Assembly (NCBI GenBank): GCA_934402315.1
Contig: CAKRTS010000001.1
Location: 248,001-312,000, forward strand
Direction of reading: 5' to 3'
Source: an uncultured Acetatifactor sp.
GTDB lineage: Bacteria > Bacillota > Clostridia > Lachnospirales > Lachnospiraceae
DNA length: 64,000 nucleotides
Under the pieces are notes generated by a model. It was not told the DNA's origin and ran no database searches. It worked only from the letters and a program-made list of their open reading frames with translations. Positions 26,812 through 36,183 of the stretch are shown in pieces. A program made the position numbers and the translations under genes. Every line of letters starts with the position of its first letter. The stretch's first letter is position 1.

Positions 26812-27768
26812 TTATTCTTCGCTGTCGTCAGTCTCCTCGTCCCTGACATCAAACAGTGCATTCACGAACTCATCCGAATCAAATTTCTGTAAATCCTCGA
26901 TTGTCTCACCGACACCGATATATTTCACCGGCACCTGCAGCTCAGACTGTATCGCCACCGCGATCCCGCCCTTTGCCGTTCCATCCATCTTCGTCAGGAT
27001 AATTCCCGTCAGGTTCGCCACCTCACCGAACTCCCTCGCCTGCACCAGTGCGTTCTGTCCGGTCGTTCCGTCGAGAACGATCAGGTTCTCCCTGTGCGCA
27101 TCCGGGAACTCGCGGTCGATAATACGGTTCATCTTCCGCAGCTCCTCCATGAGATTCTTCTTATTGTGCAGTCTGCCCGCCGTATCGATCAGCAGGACAT
27201 CAACGCCTCTCGCCTTCGCCGCCGTCACAGCATCATATACGACGCTCGCCGGGTCTGCGCCCTCGTTTCCGCCGACCATCGGAACCTCCGCACGTCTCGC
27301 CCACTCCGCCAGCTGGTCTCCCGCCGCCGCACGGAACGTGTCAGCCGCCGCGATCAGCACCTTTCTTCCGTCATCCTTCAGCTTGCCCGCCAGCTTGCCG
27401 ACAGAGGTCGTCTTGCCGACGCCGTTTACACCGATGACCATAATCACGGAGCGCTCCTTCTCGAAATCATAGGCATTCTCCCCGACCCGCATCTGCTCCT
27501 TGATGCTGTCGATCAGAAGCTGCTTGCATTCCGAAGGCTCCTTGATATGCTTCTCCCTGATCTGCTCCTTCAGGCGCTCAATGATGTCGTTCGTCGCATT
27601 CACGCCGATGTCGCCCATAATCAGTATTTCTTCCAGTTCCTCGTAGAAATCGTCGTCAATGGAGGAAAAGCCGCTGAAAACCCGGTCAATGCCGCGCACA
27701 ATATTATTTCTTGTCTTTGTCAGCCCTTCCTTCAGCCGCGCAAAAAAGCCCTTCTTTTCTTCGCTCAT
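26812..27768 (-). CDS. ftsY: Signal recognition particle receptor FtsY
   Basis: SRP receptor GTPase at the inner face of the membrane. The N domain runs from about 20 to 95; the G domain has P-loop GVNGVGKT (113-120), DTAGR and TKMDGTAKGG. There is only a short basic N-terminus and no long acidic A domain, as in most Bacillota. Length 318. It lies 15 bp after smc in the rnc-smc-ftsY order that is standard in Firmicutes. Confidence 0.98.
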   Translation of the reverse strand: MSEEKKGFFARLKEGLTKTRNNIVRGIDRVFSGFSSIDDDFYEELEEILIMGDIGVNATNDIIERLKEQIREKHIKEPSECKQLLIDSIKEQMRVGENAYDFEKERSVIMVIGVNGVGKTTSVGKLAGKLKDDGRKVLIAAADTFRAAAGDQLAEWARRAEVPMVGGNEGADPASVVYDAVTAAKARGVDVLLIDTAGRLHNKKNLMEELRKMNRIIDREFPDAHRENLIVLDGTTGQNALVQAREFGEVANLTGIILTKMDGTAKGGIAVAIQSELQVPVKYIGVGETIEDLQKFDSDEFVNALFDVRDEETDDSEE

Positions 27769-27783
27769 GCAACCATCCTTCCT

Positions 27784-30700
27784 TTAGTCCGTCAGCTCCT
27801 TATCGATCAGGTTGACGCTGACGAGCGTTGACACACCCTTTTCCTGCATTGTGATACCATAGAGCCGGTCAACCTGCTCCATGGTTCCCCTTCTGTGCGT
27901 AATGACAATGAACTGCGTATTCTTCGTCAGCTTATGTAAATACTTCGCAAAACGTCCGACATTGGAATCATCCAGCGCCGCCTCGATCTCATCCAGCAGA
28001 CAGAACGGTGAAGGTTTCAGATTCTGGATGGCGAACAACAGTGAGATCGCCGTCAGCGCCTTCTCTCCACCGGACAGCTGCATCATATTCTGCAGCTTCT
28101 TTCCCGGCGGCTGGGCAATAATTCGGATTCCCGCCTCCAGAATGTCCTCATCCTCCATCAGCTCCAGCGTACCCTTTCCGCCGCCGAACAGCTCCTTGAA
28201 TACCTTGTCAAACTCCCTGTTGATCTCAGCGAATTTCTCGGTAAACTGTTTTCTCATGGCGCTGTCAAGCTCCTCGATAATCCCCTCCAGCGTCTTCTCC
28301 GCCTCGACAAGATCGTCGTGCTGGGTCTTCATAAAGGTAAAGCGCTCCATCAGGTTCTTATAGTCCTCGATGGCGTTGACATTGACGTCGCCGAGCTTTC
28401 TGATCTGATCCTTCAGCGCGAAAATCTCCTTCTTCATGGACGGCAGGTCGGTCATGCTCTCATCCCTTGCCGCCGCTGCATCCGTCAGCGTGATCTCGTA
28501 CTCATCCCACATGTAGTTGATCTGCGCTTCCAGATTTTCACCCAGCTTCTCCTTCTGGGTATTCAGCCGGAAGACCTCCTTGTCCAGTGCAGCCTTCTTC
28601 TCCGCCATCTCCTCGCGGCTCTGGAAGAAATTCTTCTGCTTCGCATTCAGCTCCTCACGGCGTGCCACGCTTTCCTTCAGCATACTCTCGGATTCGTTCT
28701 GCGCATCGTAGGATGCCTCGATCGTTTTCTCGATCTCTGCAATATTCTGCTTTTTGTGTTCTACTTCTACACTGTTCTTTTCCAGTGCCTCAAGGATCTC
28801 GTCAAGCTCTGCCTGCGAGCGGCTGATCTCCTCGTCGATACGATCCACGTTGGTCTGTTTGAAGCCCTGTGTCTGGCGCATCTTCTCGACACGCATCTCC
28901 CAGTCGGACACATGTGCTGCCGCTTCCGTCTCCAGCCGCCTTGCATCCTCAAGCTCCTTCTGGAAGCCTGCGATCTGTTCCTGCGTGCTCTTCTCGAGTT
29001 CTTCGCTTCCCGCCAGCTCCTGCTGGATGGATTCCTTGTCGTTTCTGATCTCGAAGATCCTGCTCTCGATCTCCTTCTCCTCCAGCTTTAAGGATGCCTC
29101 CGCCTCGACCTCCTCGTCCATACGCTCACGCGCCTGTTCAATGTTGAGCCGTGCCGTGTTCTGCTCGATCGACTGCCTCTGGATTTCCGTTTTCAACGCC
29201 TCCAGCTCCATACGCATGCGGTTACGGTTCGTCTTCGTGTCGTCGATGTCCCGGTTCATCTGGTCGATGGCTGCAAGCAGCTTTTTCGTGTTCTTTTCCA
29301 GCTCTTCGATCTCCCGGCGTCTGCCGAGAAGGTTGCTGTTATTTTTAAACGCGCCACCGCTGATTGCACCGCCGGGAACCAGAAGTTCGCCCTCCAGCGT
29401 CACCATACGGATGCCGTAATCGAATTTTCTCGCAATCTTGACCGCATTATCCACATTGTCAACGACAACGATACGCCCGAGCATCGCCTTCGCCACATTC
29501 CGGTATCTCTCCTCAATGCGCACCAGCTCGTCCGCCATGCCGATAACGCCCTTTTCGGACAATGCCTCGGGATTTTTGAACTCCTGCGGCTTGTTGATGC
29601 TCGTGAGAGGAAGGAAGGTCGCACGCCCCAGCCGGTTCTCCTTCAGGAAACGGATCATCTTCTTCGCCGTCTCCTCGTCGTCCGTGACAATATTCTGGAT
29701 ATTGCCGCCGAGCGCCGTCTCAATCGCCGTCTCGTACTTCTTCTCCACCTTGATAATATCTGCAACCACGCCGACGATTCCCGGATTCTTTTCCTTCTGT
29801 TCCATGACCTTCTTGACGCTTCCGCCATAGCCTTCATAGCGCTCCGTCAGGTTGGACAATGCTTCCAGCTTGGATTTCTCCATATGGTAGGCGCTCTGCG
29901 TCTCTCTGAGCTTTGCATCCTTCTTGGAGAGAGCTTCCCTGATATTTCCCAGTTCAAGCTCCGTCCCAGCCACCTGCTCCGTCATCTTCCTTAATTCTTC
30001 TGTCACCTCGGCAAAGTGCTCTTCCAGCTTCTTAAGGTTCTCCGCCCTTTCCGCCTCGTCCGACTTCGCTCTGAGCAGGCGGGAATTCAGTTCCGCCCTG
30101 CGGATGTTCACCTGCTCCATCATCGTGTCAAAGCGCCCCATCTTCGACTTGATCGTCGCTCTCTGGTTCAGCTCTCCGATGATGGTATTCTTTCCTGCCT
30201 CTATGGCGTTGTTCAATTCCTCGATCTTTGCCTGGATCTCATCCAGCTTTGCCTTCTCCGCCTCTGCGGTGGCGGCGATTTCCTGAACCTGAATGTCCGT
30301 CTCGCCCTTTTCCGTAAGGATCGTTTCTTTATCCTTTTTCTTCGCCGAGATTTCCTCCTCCAGTGCGTTCCGGCGGTTGGTGAGATGCGCCTCGCTGCCC
30401 TTCGCGGAGTTAATCTGCTCCTTCAGGACGTTCATCTCGCCTTCCAGTTTTCCCCGCATGAGTCCGGTGTCCGTCACCGTGCTTCTCGCCTGTTCTATCG
30501 CTTCCTCAAGGCTCTCAATCTCCGCCTGTATCTGCTCGTATTCTTCCTTGATGCCCTCGTATTTTCCGTTTGTGTCCTTAAGCTCCGCGTTGGCGAGGTT
30601 ATACTTCTCCTCCACCTGCTCCAGCTGCTCACGCAGACGCTTATTCTCCAGCAGAAAGACATTGATATCCAGCGTCTTCAATTCTTCCTTCTTGCGCAGA

Positions 30701-31344
30701 TAGACCTTTGCCACCTCGGACTGGCGTTCAAGCGGCCCGACCTGCTTCTCCAGCTCGGACAGAATATCGTTTACACGGATAAGATTCTGCTTTTCGTTCT
30801 CGAGCTTTGTCTGGGCAGCCGCCTTTCTGCGCTTGAATTTCACAATACCCGCCGCCTCGTCAAAGAGCTCACGCCTCTCCTCGGGCTTTCCGCTCAGGAT
30901 CTTGTCAATCTGTCCCTGTCCGATGATGGAATAACCTTCCTTGCCGATACCCGTATCGTAGAACAGTTCGTTGACATCCTTTAAACGGCATGGGCTGCCG
31001 TTGATTAGATATTCACTTTCTCCGGAACGGTAAATCCGCCTCGCCACAGTGACCTCATCAAAGTCAATGGCAAGCTGATGATCCGCATTGTCAAGCGTTA
31101 TGGCTACATAAGCATAACTCAGCGGCTTTCTGTTCTCTGTCCCCGAGAAAATGACATCCTGCATGCTGGCACCGCGCAGCTGTTTCACGCGCTGTTCTCC
31201 GAGCACCCAGCGGACGGCATCCGCCACATTGCTCTTTCCGCTGCCATTCGGCCCGACGATACCCGTGATGCCGTTGTGGAACTGAAACATTATTTTGTTT
31301 GCAAACGACTTAAAACCCTGTACCTCAATACTTTTTAAATACAT
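27784..31344 (-). CDS. smc: Chromosome partition protein Smc
   Basis: SMC ATPase of bacterial condensin, which organises and segregates the chromosome with ScpA and ScpB. The head Walker A is GPNGSGKS (31-38). Two long coiled coils (about 170-500 and 690-1010) flank the hinge, with its GYGGSV and GGAISGG signatures. The C-terminal head has the LSGGEKALTAISLL signature and Walker B PFCLLDEIEAALD. At 1186 residues it is full length. Its start overlaps the end of rnc by 20 bp, suggesting coupling; ftsY follows by 15 bp. Confidence 0.98.
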   Translation of the reverse strand: MYLKSIEVQGFKSFANKIMFQFHNGITGIVGPNGSGKSNVADAVRWVLGEQRVKQLRGASMQDVIFSGTENRKPLSYAYVAITLDNADHQLAIDFDEVTVARRIYRSGESEYLINGSPCRLKDVNELFYDTGIGKEGYSIIGQGQIDKILSGKPEERRELFDEAAGIVKFKRRKAAAQTKLENEKQNLIRVNDILSELEKQVGPLERQSEVAKVYLRKKEELKTLDINVFLLENKRLREQLEQVEEKYNLANAELKDTNGKYEGIKEEYEQIQAEIESLEEAIEQARSTVTDTGLMRGKLEGEMNVLKEQINSAKGSEAHLTNRRNALEEEISAKKKDKETILTEKGETDIQVQEIAATAEAEKAKLDEIQAKIEELNNAIEAGKNTIIGELNQRATIKSKMGRFDTMMEQVNIRRAELNSRLLRAKSDEAERAENLKKLEEHFAEVTEELRKMTEQVAGTELELGNIREALSKKDAKLRETQSAYHMEKSKLEALSNLTERYEGYGGSVKKVMEQKEKNPGIVGVVADIIKVEKKYETAIETALGGNIQNIVTDDEETAKKMIRFLKENRLGRATFLPLTSINKPQEFKNPEALSEKGVIGMADELVRIEERYRNVAKAMLGRIVVVDNVDNAVKIARKFDYGIRMVTLEGELLVPGGAISGGAFKNNSNLLGRRREIEELEKNTKKLLAAIDQMNRDIDDTKTNRNRMRMELEALKTEIQRQSIEQNTARLNIEQARERMDEEVEAEASLKLEEKEIESRIFEIRNDKESIQQELAGSEELEKSTQEQIAGFQKELEDARRLETEAAAHVSDWEMRVEKMRQTQGFKQTNVDRIDEEISRSQAELDEILEALEKNSVEVEHKKQNIAEIEKTIEASYDAQNESESMLKESVARREELNAKQKNFFQSREEMAEKKAALDKEVFRLNTQKEKLGENLEAQINYMWDEYEITLTDAAAARDESMTDLPSMKKEIFALKDQIRKLGDVNVNAIEDYKNLMERFTFMKTQHDDLVEAEKTLEGIIEELDSAMRKQFTEKFAEINREFDKVFKELFGGGKGTLELMEDEDILEAGIRIIAQPPGKKLQNMMQLSGGEKALTAISLLFAIQNLKPSPFCLLDEIEAALDDSNVGRFAKYLHKLTKNTQFIVITHRRGTMEQVDRLYGITMQEKGVSTLVSVNLIDKELTD

Positions 31345-32035
31345 ATCCTCTATCCCTCAAAAGAAGCAGTGCCTTATAGGCTGCCTGTTGCTCTGCCGCC
31401 TTCTTCGTCCTTCCCGCGCCTTCACCCAGAACCTCATCCTCCATGCGGACAGCCACCTTGAACAGCTTGTTGTGCTCCGGCCCGCTCTCCTCGAGAAGTT
31501 CATATTGGAACTCCTTTTTCAGCTTCCCCTGAATCAGCTCCTGCAGATTACTCTTGCTGTCATAAAAGAGCTGCTTATCCTCGAGATCGGAAAGAATGAA
31601 CCTGTGAATAAATGCCTTTGCAGGTTCCATACCGCCGTCCAGATAAATTGCGCCTGTCACCGCCTCCATGACATCCGAGATGATGCTGTCACGCTCACGC
31701 CCTCCGGTGTTTTCCTCGCCCTTTCCGAGCAGAATGAAATTGCCCAACTCAATATCCCTTGCGCAGAAGGCGAGCGAAGGCTCACACACCATTGACGCGC
31801 GCATCTTTGTCAGCTCCCCCTCCGGAACCTCCGGGTGCTCATGAAACAGGAATTCACTGGAGACAAGCTCCAGCACCGCATCTCCCAGAAATTCCAGTCT
31901 CTCGTAGTCGCCGCTTTTGTTGATTTTCTTCTCATTCATATAGGAGCTGTGCGTCAATGCGCGTTTCAGCAAAGCAGTGTTTTTAAAATGATAGCCTATC
32001 TGCTTCTGCAGATTTTCCATTGTATATTCTTCCAT
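31325..32035 (-). CDS. rnc: Ribonuclease III
   Basis: Double-strand-specific RNase that processes rRNA precursors and regulates mRNAs. The catalytic signature YERLEFLGDAVLEL is intact, with later acidic residues in SDVMEAVTGAIYLD; a dsRNA-binding domain (about 158-230) ends with the GRTKKAAEQQAAYKALL helix. The ATG at 32035 (236 residues) is chosen because GGGAG lies five bases upstream; the overlapping ATG at 32038 is too close. It overlaps smc by 20 bp downstream. acpP lies upstream, separated by a terminator. Confidence 0.97.
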   Translation of the reverse strand: MEEYTMENLQKQIGYHFKNTALLKRALTHSSYMNEKKINKSGDYERLEFLGDAVLELVSSEFLFHEHPEVPEGELTKMRASMVCEPSLAFCARDIELGNFILLGKGEENTGGRERDSIISDVMEAVTGAIYLDGGMEPAKAFIHRFILSDLEDKQLFYDSKSNLQELIQGKLKKEFQYELLEESGPEHNKLFKVAVRMEDEVLGEGAGRTKKAAEQQAAYKALLLLRDRGYVFKKY

Positions 32036-32073
32036 CATTTCTCCCGTTCCGAGGCGTCTTTCCTATCCCTCTT

Positions 32074-32112
32074 CTCAAAACAAAGAGCAGTACGCTCAGC
32101 GGACTGCTCTTA
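32074..32112 (-). terminator. Terminator after acpP
   Basis: AAGAGCAGT (32083-32091) pairs with ACTGCTCTT (32103-32111), with extra inner pairs, followed by a T-rich stretch on the minus strand. Confidence 0.88.
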
Positions 32113-32129
32113 CTTACATGAGCTTATAT

Positions 32130-32360
32130 TCAGTTCAACGCGCTTTTTATGAGTTCTACAGCCTCTTCAACCGTCGTGATCTTTTCTGCCTTTTCAGCAG
32201 GGATCTCAATGTCGAACTCCTCTTCGATTCCCATGATGATCTGGAACACATCCAGAGAATCAGCACCCAGATCATCCTGGAATGTCGTCTCCATCGTAAT
32301 CTCGTTCGGATCTACATTCAGTACTTCCGCAATTACTTTTTTCAACTTTTCAAATTCCAT
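32130..32360 (-). CDS. acpP: Acyl carrier protein
   Basis: Carrier of growing fatty acyl chains on a phosphopantetheine arm. The attachment serine is S35 in the canonical GADSLD motif. The 76 residues form the expected acidic four-helix protein, ending with the [13 protein letters not shown] helix. It lies 17 bp downstream of plsX, the common plsX-acpP pairing. Confidence 0.98.
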   Translation of the reverse strand: MEFEKLKKVIAEVLNVDPNEITMETTFQDDLGADSLDVFQIIMGIEEEFDIEIPAEKAEKITTVEEAVELIKSALN

Positions 32361-32377
32361 AACGCTTCCTTCTTTCC

Positions 32378-33388
32378 TTAATCTTCCAGAACAATCTGTT
32401 CCTTTATTTTTTCATTTATATTCTGCTCCTTGAATGCAATGCATTGAAGAATAGAATGTCTGATTTCTATCGCCTTACTGCTGCCGTGCGTCTTTACCAC
32501 GAGACCGTTGAGCCCCAGAAGCGGCGCTCCTCCGTATTCCTCCGTGCTGAAGCCCTTGAGCGTCTTCTTCAGTGCAGGCTTCACAAGCAGCGCCCCGATC
32601 TTGCTTCGCAGGCTGCTCATCATGCCCTCTTTGATCTTATTGACAAGGACACCGCTGACACCCTCCAGCATCTTCAACACAATATTACCGGCAAATGCCT
32701 CACACACAAGCACGTCCGCAACTCCGGCAGGAATGTCCCTCGCTTCCACATTTCCGATAAAGTTGATCTCGGGACAATTCTGCAGCAAAGGATAGGTTTC
32801 TTTCGTCAGGGCATTGCCCTTCTCCTCCTCGACGCCGATGTTGACCAGACCGACCTTCGGGTTCTTCACGCCGAGAACGCTTTCCATATAAATGCTGCCC
32901 ATCTTTGCAAACTGCAGCAGCTGGGAAGGTCTCGCGTCGACATTAGCGCCGCAGTCAAGCAGCAGGCTGACGCCGTTGGCATTCGGAATGATCGGGGCAA
33001 GCGGCGGTCTCTCCACGCCCTTGATCCGCCCGACAATAACCTGTCCGCCGACAAGAACCGCTCCGGTGCTTCCCGCTGAGACGAAAGCATCACACTGCCC
33101 GTCCTTCACCATGTACATCGCTTTTACAATGGAAGAATCCTTTTTCCGTCTGATCGCCATAACAGGAGGCTCTCCGGTCTCAATGACCTCCTCTGCGTGT
33201 ACGATTTCCATTTGCTCCGCATTATATGTATATTTTTTTAATTCCTCCCGGATCACAGGCTCGCGCCCAACCAGAAATACTTTAACCCTCTTGTCTTCAT
33301 TGATTGCCTCGACAGCTCCCTTGACGATCTCGCCGGGGGCATTGTCTCCGCCCATAGCATCCACTGCTACATTCACCATTTCAGCCAT
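32378..33388 (-). CDS. plsX: Phosphate acyltransferase PlsX
   Basis: Peripheral membrane enzyme converting acyl-ACP to acyl-phosphate, the PlsY substrate. Family blocks visible: [24 protein letters not shown] N-terminus, the [12 protein letters not shown] loop and LLDCGANVD. Length 336 is normal. It starts a plsX-acpP unit with its own promoter. Its pathway partners plsY and gpsA are at 5 kb. Confidence 0.98.
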   Translation of the reverse strand: MAEMVNVAVDAMGGDNAPGEIVKGAVEAINEDKRVKVFLVGREPVIREELKKYTYNAEQMEIVHAEEVIETGEPPVMAIRRKKDSSIVKAMYMVKDGQCDAFVSAGSTGAVLVGGQVIVGRIKGVERPPLAPIIPNANGVSLLLDCGANVDARPSQLLQFAKMGSIYMESVLGVKNPKVGLVNIGVEEEKGNALTKETYPLLQNCPEINFIGNVEARDIPAGVADVLVCEAFAGNIVLKMLEGVSGVLVNKIKEGMMSSLRSKIGALLVKPALKKTLKGFSTEEYGGAPLLGLNGLVVKTHGSSKAIEIRHSILQCIAFKEQNINEKIKEQIVLED

Positions 33389-33453
33389 TCAGTCTATCCC
33401 TTCACATCCCACTTTTGCATGCAGACATTTCCTGCTGTCTCATACACTTTTTA

Positions 33454-33482
33454 ACTATACTAAACACTTTTATAAAAATCAA
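33454..33482 (-). promoter_or_regulatory. Promoter of plsX-acpP
   Basis: On the minus strand, -35 TTGATT (33482-33477) and -10 TATAGT (33459-33454) with a 17-bp spacer, about 65 bp before plsX and just downstream of the rpmF terminator. No FapR- or FabT-like palindrome is recognised. Confidence 0.65.
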
Positions 33483-33506
33483 GACAAAAATAATTCCCGA
33501 CAGCAA

Positions 33507-33534
33507 AAAGGACATCCCTGCCGGATGTCCTTAA
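33507..33534 (-). terminator. Terminator after rpmF
   Basis: AAGGACATCC and GGATGTCCTT arms around a five-base loop (about 33509-33532), followed by five T on the minus strand. Confidence 0.9.
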
Positions 33535-33552
33535 TCAGCGTATGTTCAAAAA

Positions 33553-33732
33553 TTAGTCAACGCTTACGACCTGCTTCTTGTTGTAAGAACCACAAGCCTT
33601 GCAGACTCTGTGAGGCATCATAAGGGCGCCGCACTTGCTGCACTTTACCAGAGTAGGAGCGCTCATCTTCCAGTTTGCTCTTCTCTTATCTCTTCTACCT
33701 TTGGAAGATTTATTCTTAGGACAAATAGACAT
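33553..33732 (-). CDS. rpmF: Ribosomal protein L32
   Basis: A 59-residue 50S protein starting MSICPKNKSSKGRRDKRRAN, with a zinc ribbon of two CxxC pairs (CSKC and CKAC), followed by the YNKKQVVSVD end. The start has AAGGAGG at good distance. It is 2 bp downstream of the DUF177 gene; the DUF177-rpmF pair is nearly universal. Confidence 0.98.
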   Translation of the reverse strand: MSICPKNKSSKGRRDKRRANWKMSAPTLVKCSKCGALMMPHRVCKACGSYNKKQVVSVD

Positions 33733-33734
33733 CG

Positions 33735-34259
33735 TTACACCTCCTTATTCGCGTTGAAAATATCTTGTATCACTGCCATTCGCGGGTCGGGAACGAAGGT
33801 ATCGCATCCACAGTCCCTCACATTCCGATTCTGTCCACACACAGGGCAGAGCCCTTTGCATTCTTCCTTGCACAGAATCTTTGCAGGCCAGTTACCAATG
33901 ATCTCATTATACACAAAAGTTTCTACATTCAGCTGATAACCCTCCATAAAGCTCAGGTCATCCATATCTTCGTCTTCCACTGCAATCTCCGGAGCGGCAA
34001 CCACCCTTTCAAACTGTAGCTTCAGTGTCGTCATGACTTCCGTAAGACAGCGGTCACAGACGGTTCGGAAAGTCAGTTCAGCGCTTCCCTCTGCCTTTGC
34101 TTTCCCGCGTTCCACATTTGTAAAAACCAATGAAACCGGAGACTTCTCTGTAATCTCAAAGCTTCCCATCCCGCTCTCGAAGCATGTCATCTCAAGCGGC
34201 ACTTCCACGCTTATCTGCTTACCTTCCGTCATCAACACATCAGACAAATTAACCAACAT
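33735..34259 (-). CDS. DUF177 (YceD) protein, rRNA accumulation factor family
   Basis: Cytoplasmic protein of 174 residues of the YceD family, required for normal 23S rRNA accumulation in organisms tested. Near the C-terminus it has CxxC-type clusters (CKEECKGLCPVCGQNRNVRDC) that probably bind zinc. The RCLTEV strand region (TVCDRCLTEV) is typical. It immediately precedes rpmF, the conserved arrangement. Confidence 0.92.
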   Translation of the reverse strand: MLVNLSDVLMTEGKQISVEVPLEMTCFESGMGSFEITEKSPVSLVFTNVERGKAKAEGSAELTFRTVCDRCLTEVMTTLKLQFERVVAAPEIAVEDEDMDDLSFMEGYQLNVETFVYNEIIGNWPAKILCKEECKGLCPVCGQNRNVRDCGCDTFVPDPRMAVIQDIFNANKEV

Positions 34260-34267
34260 AGCGACTC

Positions 34268-34777
34268 CTATGTATCTTTCTCGCGCGTTTTGTTTTCACG
34301 CACTGATTCAGTATACATATTCTGTGCCTGTTTGTCAACATCTTTTTGCAATGATTTTCTCTTTTCCTGAAGTTTTTCGTTCATTAATTTTGCGGTCTTC
34401 GCAGAAGCGCTCCATAAAATCACAGATACAATCGCAAATATGATGGTTACTGCACCAATCATCAGTGCAACGCTTCCCGCATTTGAAATATCATACCATT
34501 CCAGCAGCCAGCCGCTCAGAAGGACAACCGCAGTAATCATCAGATAATGGATGAAGATTCTGACCGCGCACTCCAGCTTTCCCATCGTCCGGTTCCACGG
34601 ATAGATCAAGGTCTCCAGAGAGGTCAGCATGGATACCAGCGGTATCTGCCACAAAGTCATTGCACTGACTTTTTCGACAGGATTGATGATCGTACAGAAA
34701 ACAGCCACGGCAAAAACCATACAGGTCGTAACAAGACTGAATGTTCGCATCACGCACTTTATTTTTTCTTTTATCAT
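34268..34777 (-). CDS. DUF3021 membrane protein
   Basis: A 169-residue protein with four predicted membrane helices (about 12-30, 40-55, 70-90, 98-120) and a basic C-terminal tail rich in K and E. DUF3021 proteins occur beside LytTR regulators and are thought to hold or inhibit them at the membrane, by analogy with other LytTR regulatory pairs. The LytTR gene is 12 bp upstream on the same strand, fitting that module. It is the last gene of the ABC exporter unit. Confidence 0.87.
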   Translation of the reverse strand: MIKEKIKCVMRTFSLVTTCMVFAVAVFCTIINPVEKVSAMTLWQIPLVSMLTSLETLIYPWNRTMGKLECAVRIFIHYLMITAVVLLSGWLLEWYDISNAGSVALMIGAVTIIFAIVSVILWSASAKTAKLMNEKLQEKRKSLQKDVDKQAQNMYTESVRENKTREKDT

Positions 34778-34789
34778 GTTTGCCCCTCC

Positions 34790-35227
34790 CTACAGTCCAA
34801 GCTTCTTCTTCAGTTCCGGCGCATACTGTCTGGAAACGCTCAGCCGCTCATCACTCTCCATGCATACCTCAAACCGTCCGTTAAAACCCGGACAGATATT
34901 CTTTACCTTTCCAAGATTGATGATCGTAGATTTGGATGCTCTGAAAAAATCTGTGTTCTCCAGCAGTTTTTCAAGTTCATAGAGCTTATATCTGGTATCG
35001 TACACTTCCTTTTGCAGATACGCGAACACCCTGTTGTCAACCGCCTCAAAGTAATAGATCTCCGATGGCAGCACCTGAAATATCTTGTCCCCCTTTGAGA
35101 CGGTAATCTTATCTCTCCCTGCCTTCAGCGAATAGATCAGCCGGAGCATCTGCTCATCCATGCTCCTGCAACGGACAATGATCTCCTCTTCCTCTCCCGC
35201 CGGACAATCCTGTATTGTTATCTTCAT
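34790..35227 (-). CDS. LytTR-family DNA-binding regulator
   Basis: A 145-residue regulator with a short N-terminal segment (about 1-40) and a C-terminal LytTR DNA-binding domain (about 45-144), with the EIYYFEAVDNRVFAY strand and FFRASKSTIINLGKV. No receiver domain, so it is not a phosphorylation-driven response regulator. Start chosen at the ATG at 35227 with GGGAGCAGG upstream; longer in-frame starts run inside the permease gene. It overlaps the end of the permease gene slightly upstream of that stop (35254), so it is translated directly after it. It probably controls its own exporter operon. Confidence 0.9.
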   Translation of the reverse strand: MKITIQDCPAGEEEEIIVRCRSMDEQMLRLIYSLKAGRDKITVSKGDKIFQVLPSEIYYFEAVDNRVFAYLQKEVYDTRYKLYELEKLLENTDFFRASKSTIINLGKVKNICPGFNGRFEVCMESDERLSVSRQYAPELKKKLGL

Positions 35228-35253
35228 CCTGCTCCCCATTTCTGTGGATACAC

Positions 35254-36168
35254 TTATCTGTCCTTCAGCTTCCGCTTCCTGTTCACAAACGTTGCAGCCA
35301 CAATCGCTATAATAGCATAGATCAGGAGCAATGTCACCTGTTGCCACAGCTCAATTTGCACATCTCCTCTGTACAGGGTGATTCCCATCCTCTCTTTGAA
35401 GACATCTACGACGGCCTCCGGAAGTCCGTCAAAGGTTTCCCGGATCGCCTGCGCCGTGCAGACCTCCCTCATCATGGCTGCCCCGTGAAGAACCGGAATG
35501 CATTTTAACACCGTCTGCACCGTCTCCGACAGGGAAGACAGCGGAAGATAAATGCCGCCGGCAAAGCCGACAAGCGTTCCGATGATCGTAAGGATTCCGC
35601 TCCACGCGCTGTCGCTGTGCACAAACAGTGCCAGAAGATAGCCGAGCGCCGAGAATGTAAACACGCTCAGCGCGATGATACCGGCCAGCTTAAGCAGCTC
35701 CACAGCAGCCAGCAGTCCATGCCCCTGCAGCACAAAATAAAGCTCCCCGACCGCCAGCGTAATTATGCACATTCCCGTTCCCACAAGCCATGACGATAAA
35801 ATATAGCCCAATGACAGCTTGATTCTGTTTACCGAAGTCACATAGAATGCCATGATCCGCTTTCTCGTCTCGTCCTGAACCATGGTTCCCATGACCGTCA
35901 ATGTGACTGTCACGGAATTGACAACCAATATTCCCGCAAGCGTCCAGAGCTGTATCAGATAAGTTGCATTTTCCTGATCCTGCACAGTGTCTCTTTCACC
36001 GCCATACTCCGCAAGCACGCTAATCAGCTCGTCGCTGTTCATCTTTCCCAGGAATACCACCATCAGTCCCAGTATAATCAGCATTGACAAGAAGGAAAAG
36101 AACACTGCCGCCTTGTCCCTGAGAAACACCCTGCAGTTTCTCTTTGTCAGATATATTATCTCTCTCAT
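35254..36168 (-). CDS. ABC-2 type transporter permease
   Basis: Membrane subunit of 304 residues with six helices: near 22-40, 75-97, 115-140, 150-175, 180-200 and 280-297. The ABC-2 pattern is clear: the first large loop after helix 1, the TRKRIMAFYVTSV-type coupling region before helix 3, and a long loop before the last helix. It follows its ATPase by 15 bp and precedes the LytTR/DUF3021 genes. The substrate is unknown; such pairs often export drugs or antimicrobial peptides. Confidence 0.92.
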   Translation of the reverse strand: MREIIYLTKRNCRVFLRDKAAVFFSFLSMLIILGLMVVFLGKMNSDELISVLAEYGGERDTVQDQENATYLIQLWTLAGILVVNSVTVTLTVMGTMVQDETRKRIMAFYVTSVNRIKLSLGYILSSWLVGTGMCIITLAVGELYFVLQGHGLLAAVELLKLAGIIALSVFTFSALGYLLALFVHSDSAWSGILTIIGTLVGFAGGIYLPLSSLSETVQTVLKCIPVLHGAAMMREVCTAQAIRETFDGLPEAVVDVFKERMGITLYRGDVQIELWQQVTLLLIYAIIAIVAATFVNRKRKLKDR

Positions 36169-36183
36169 TTTCTTCTTCCTCCC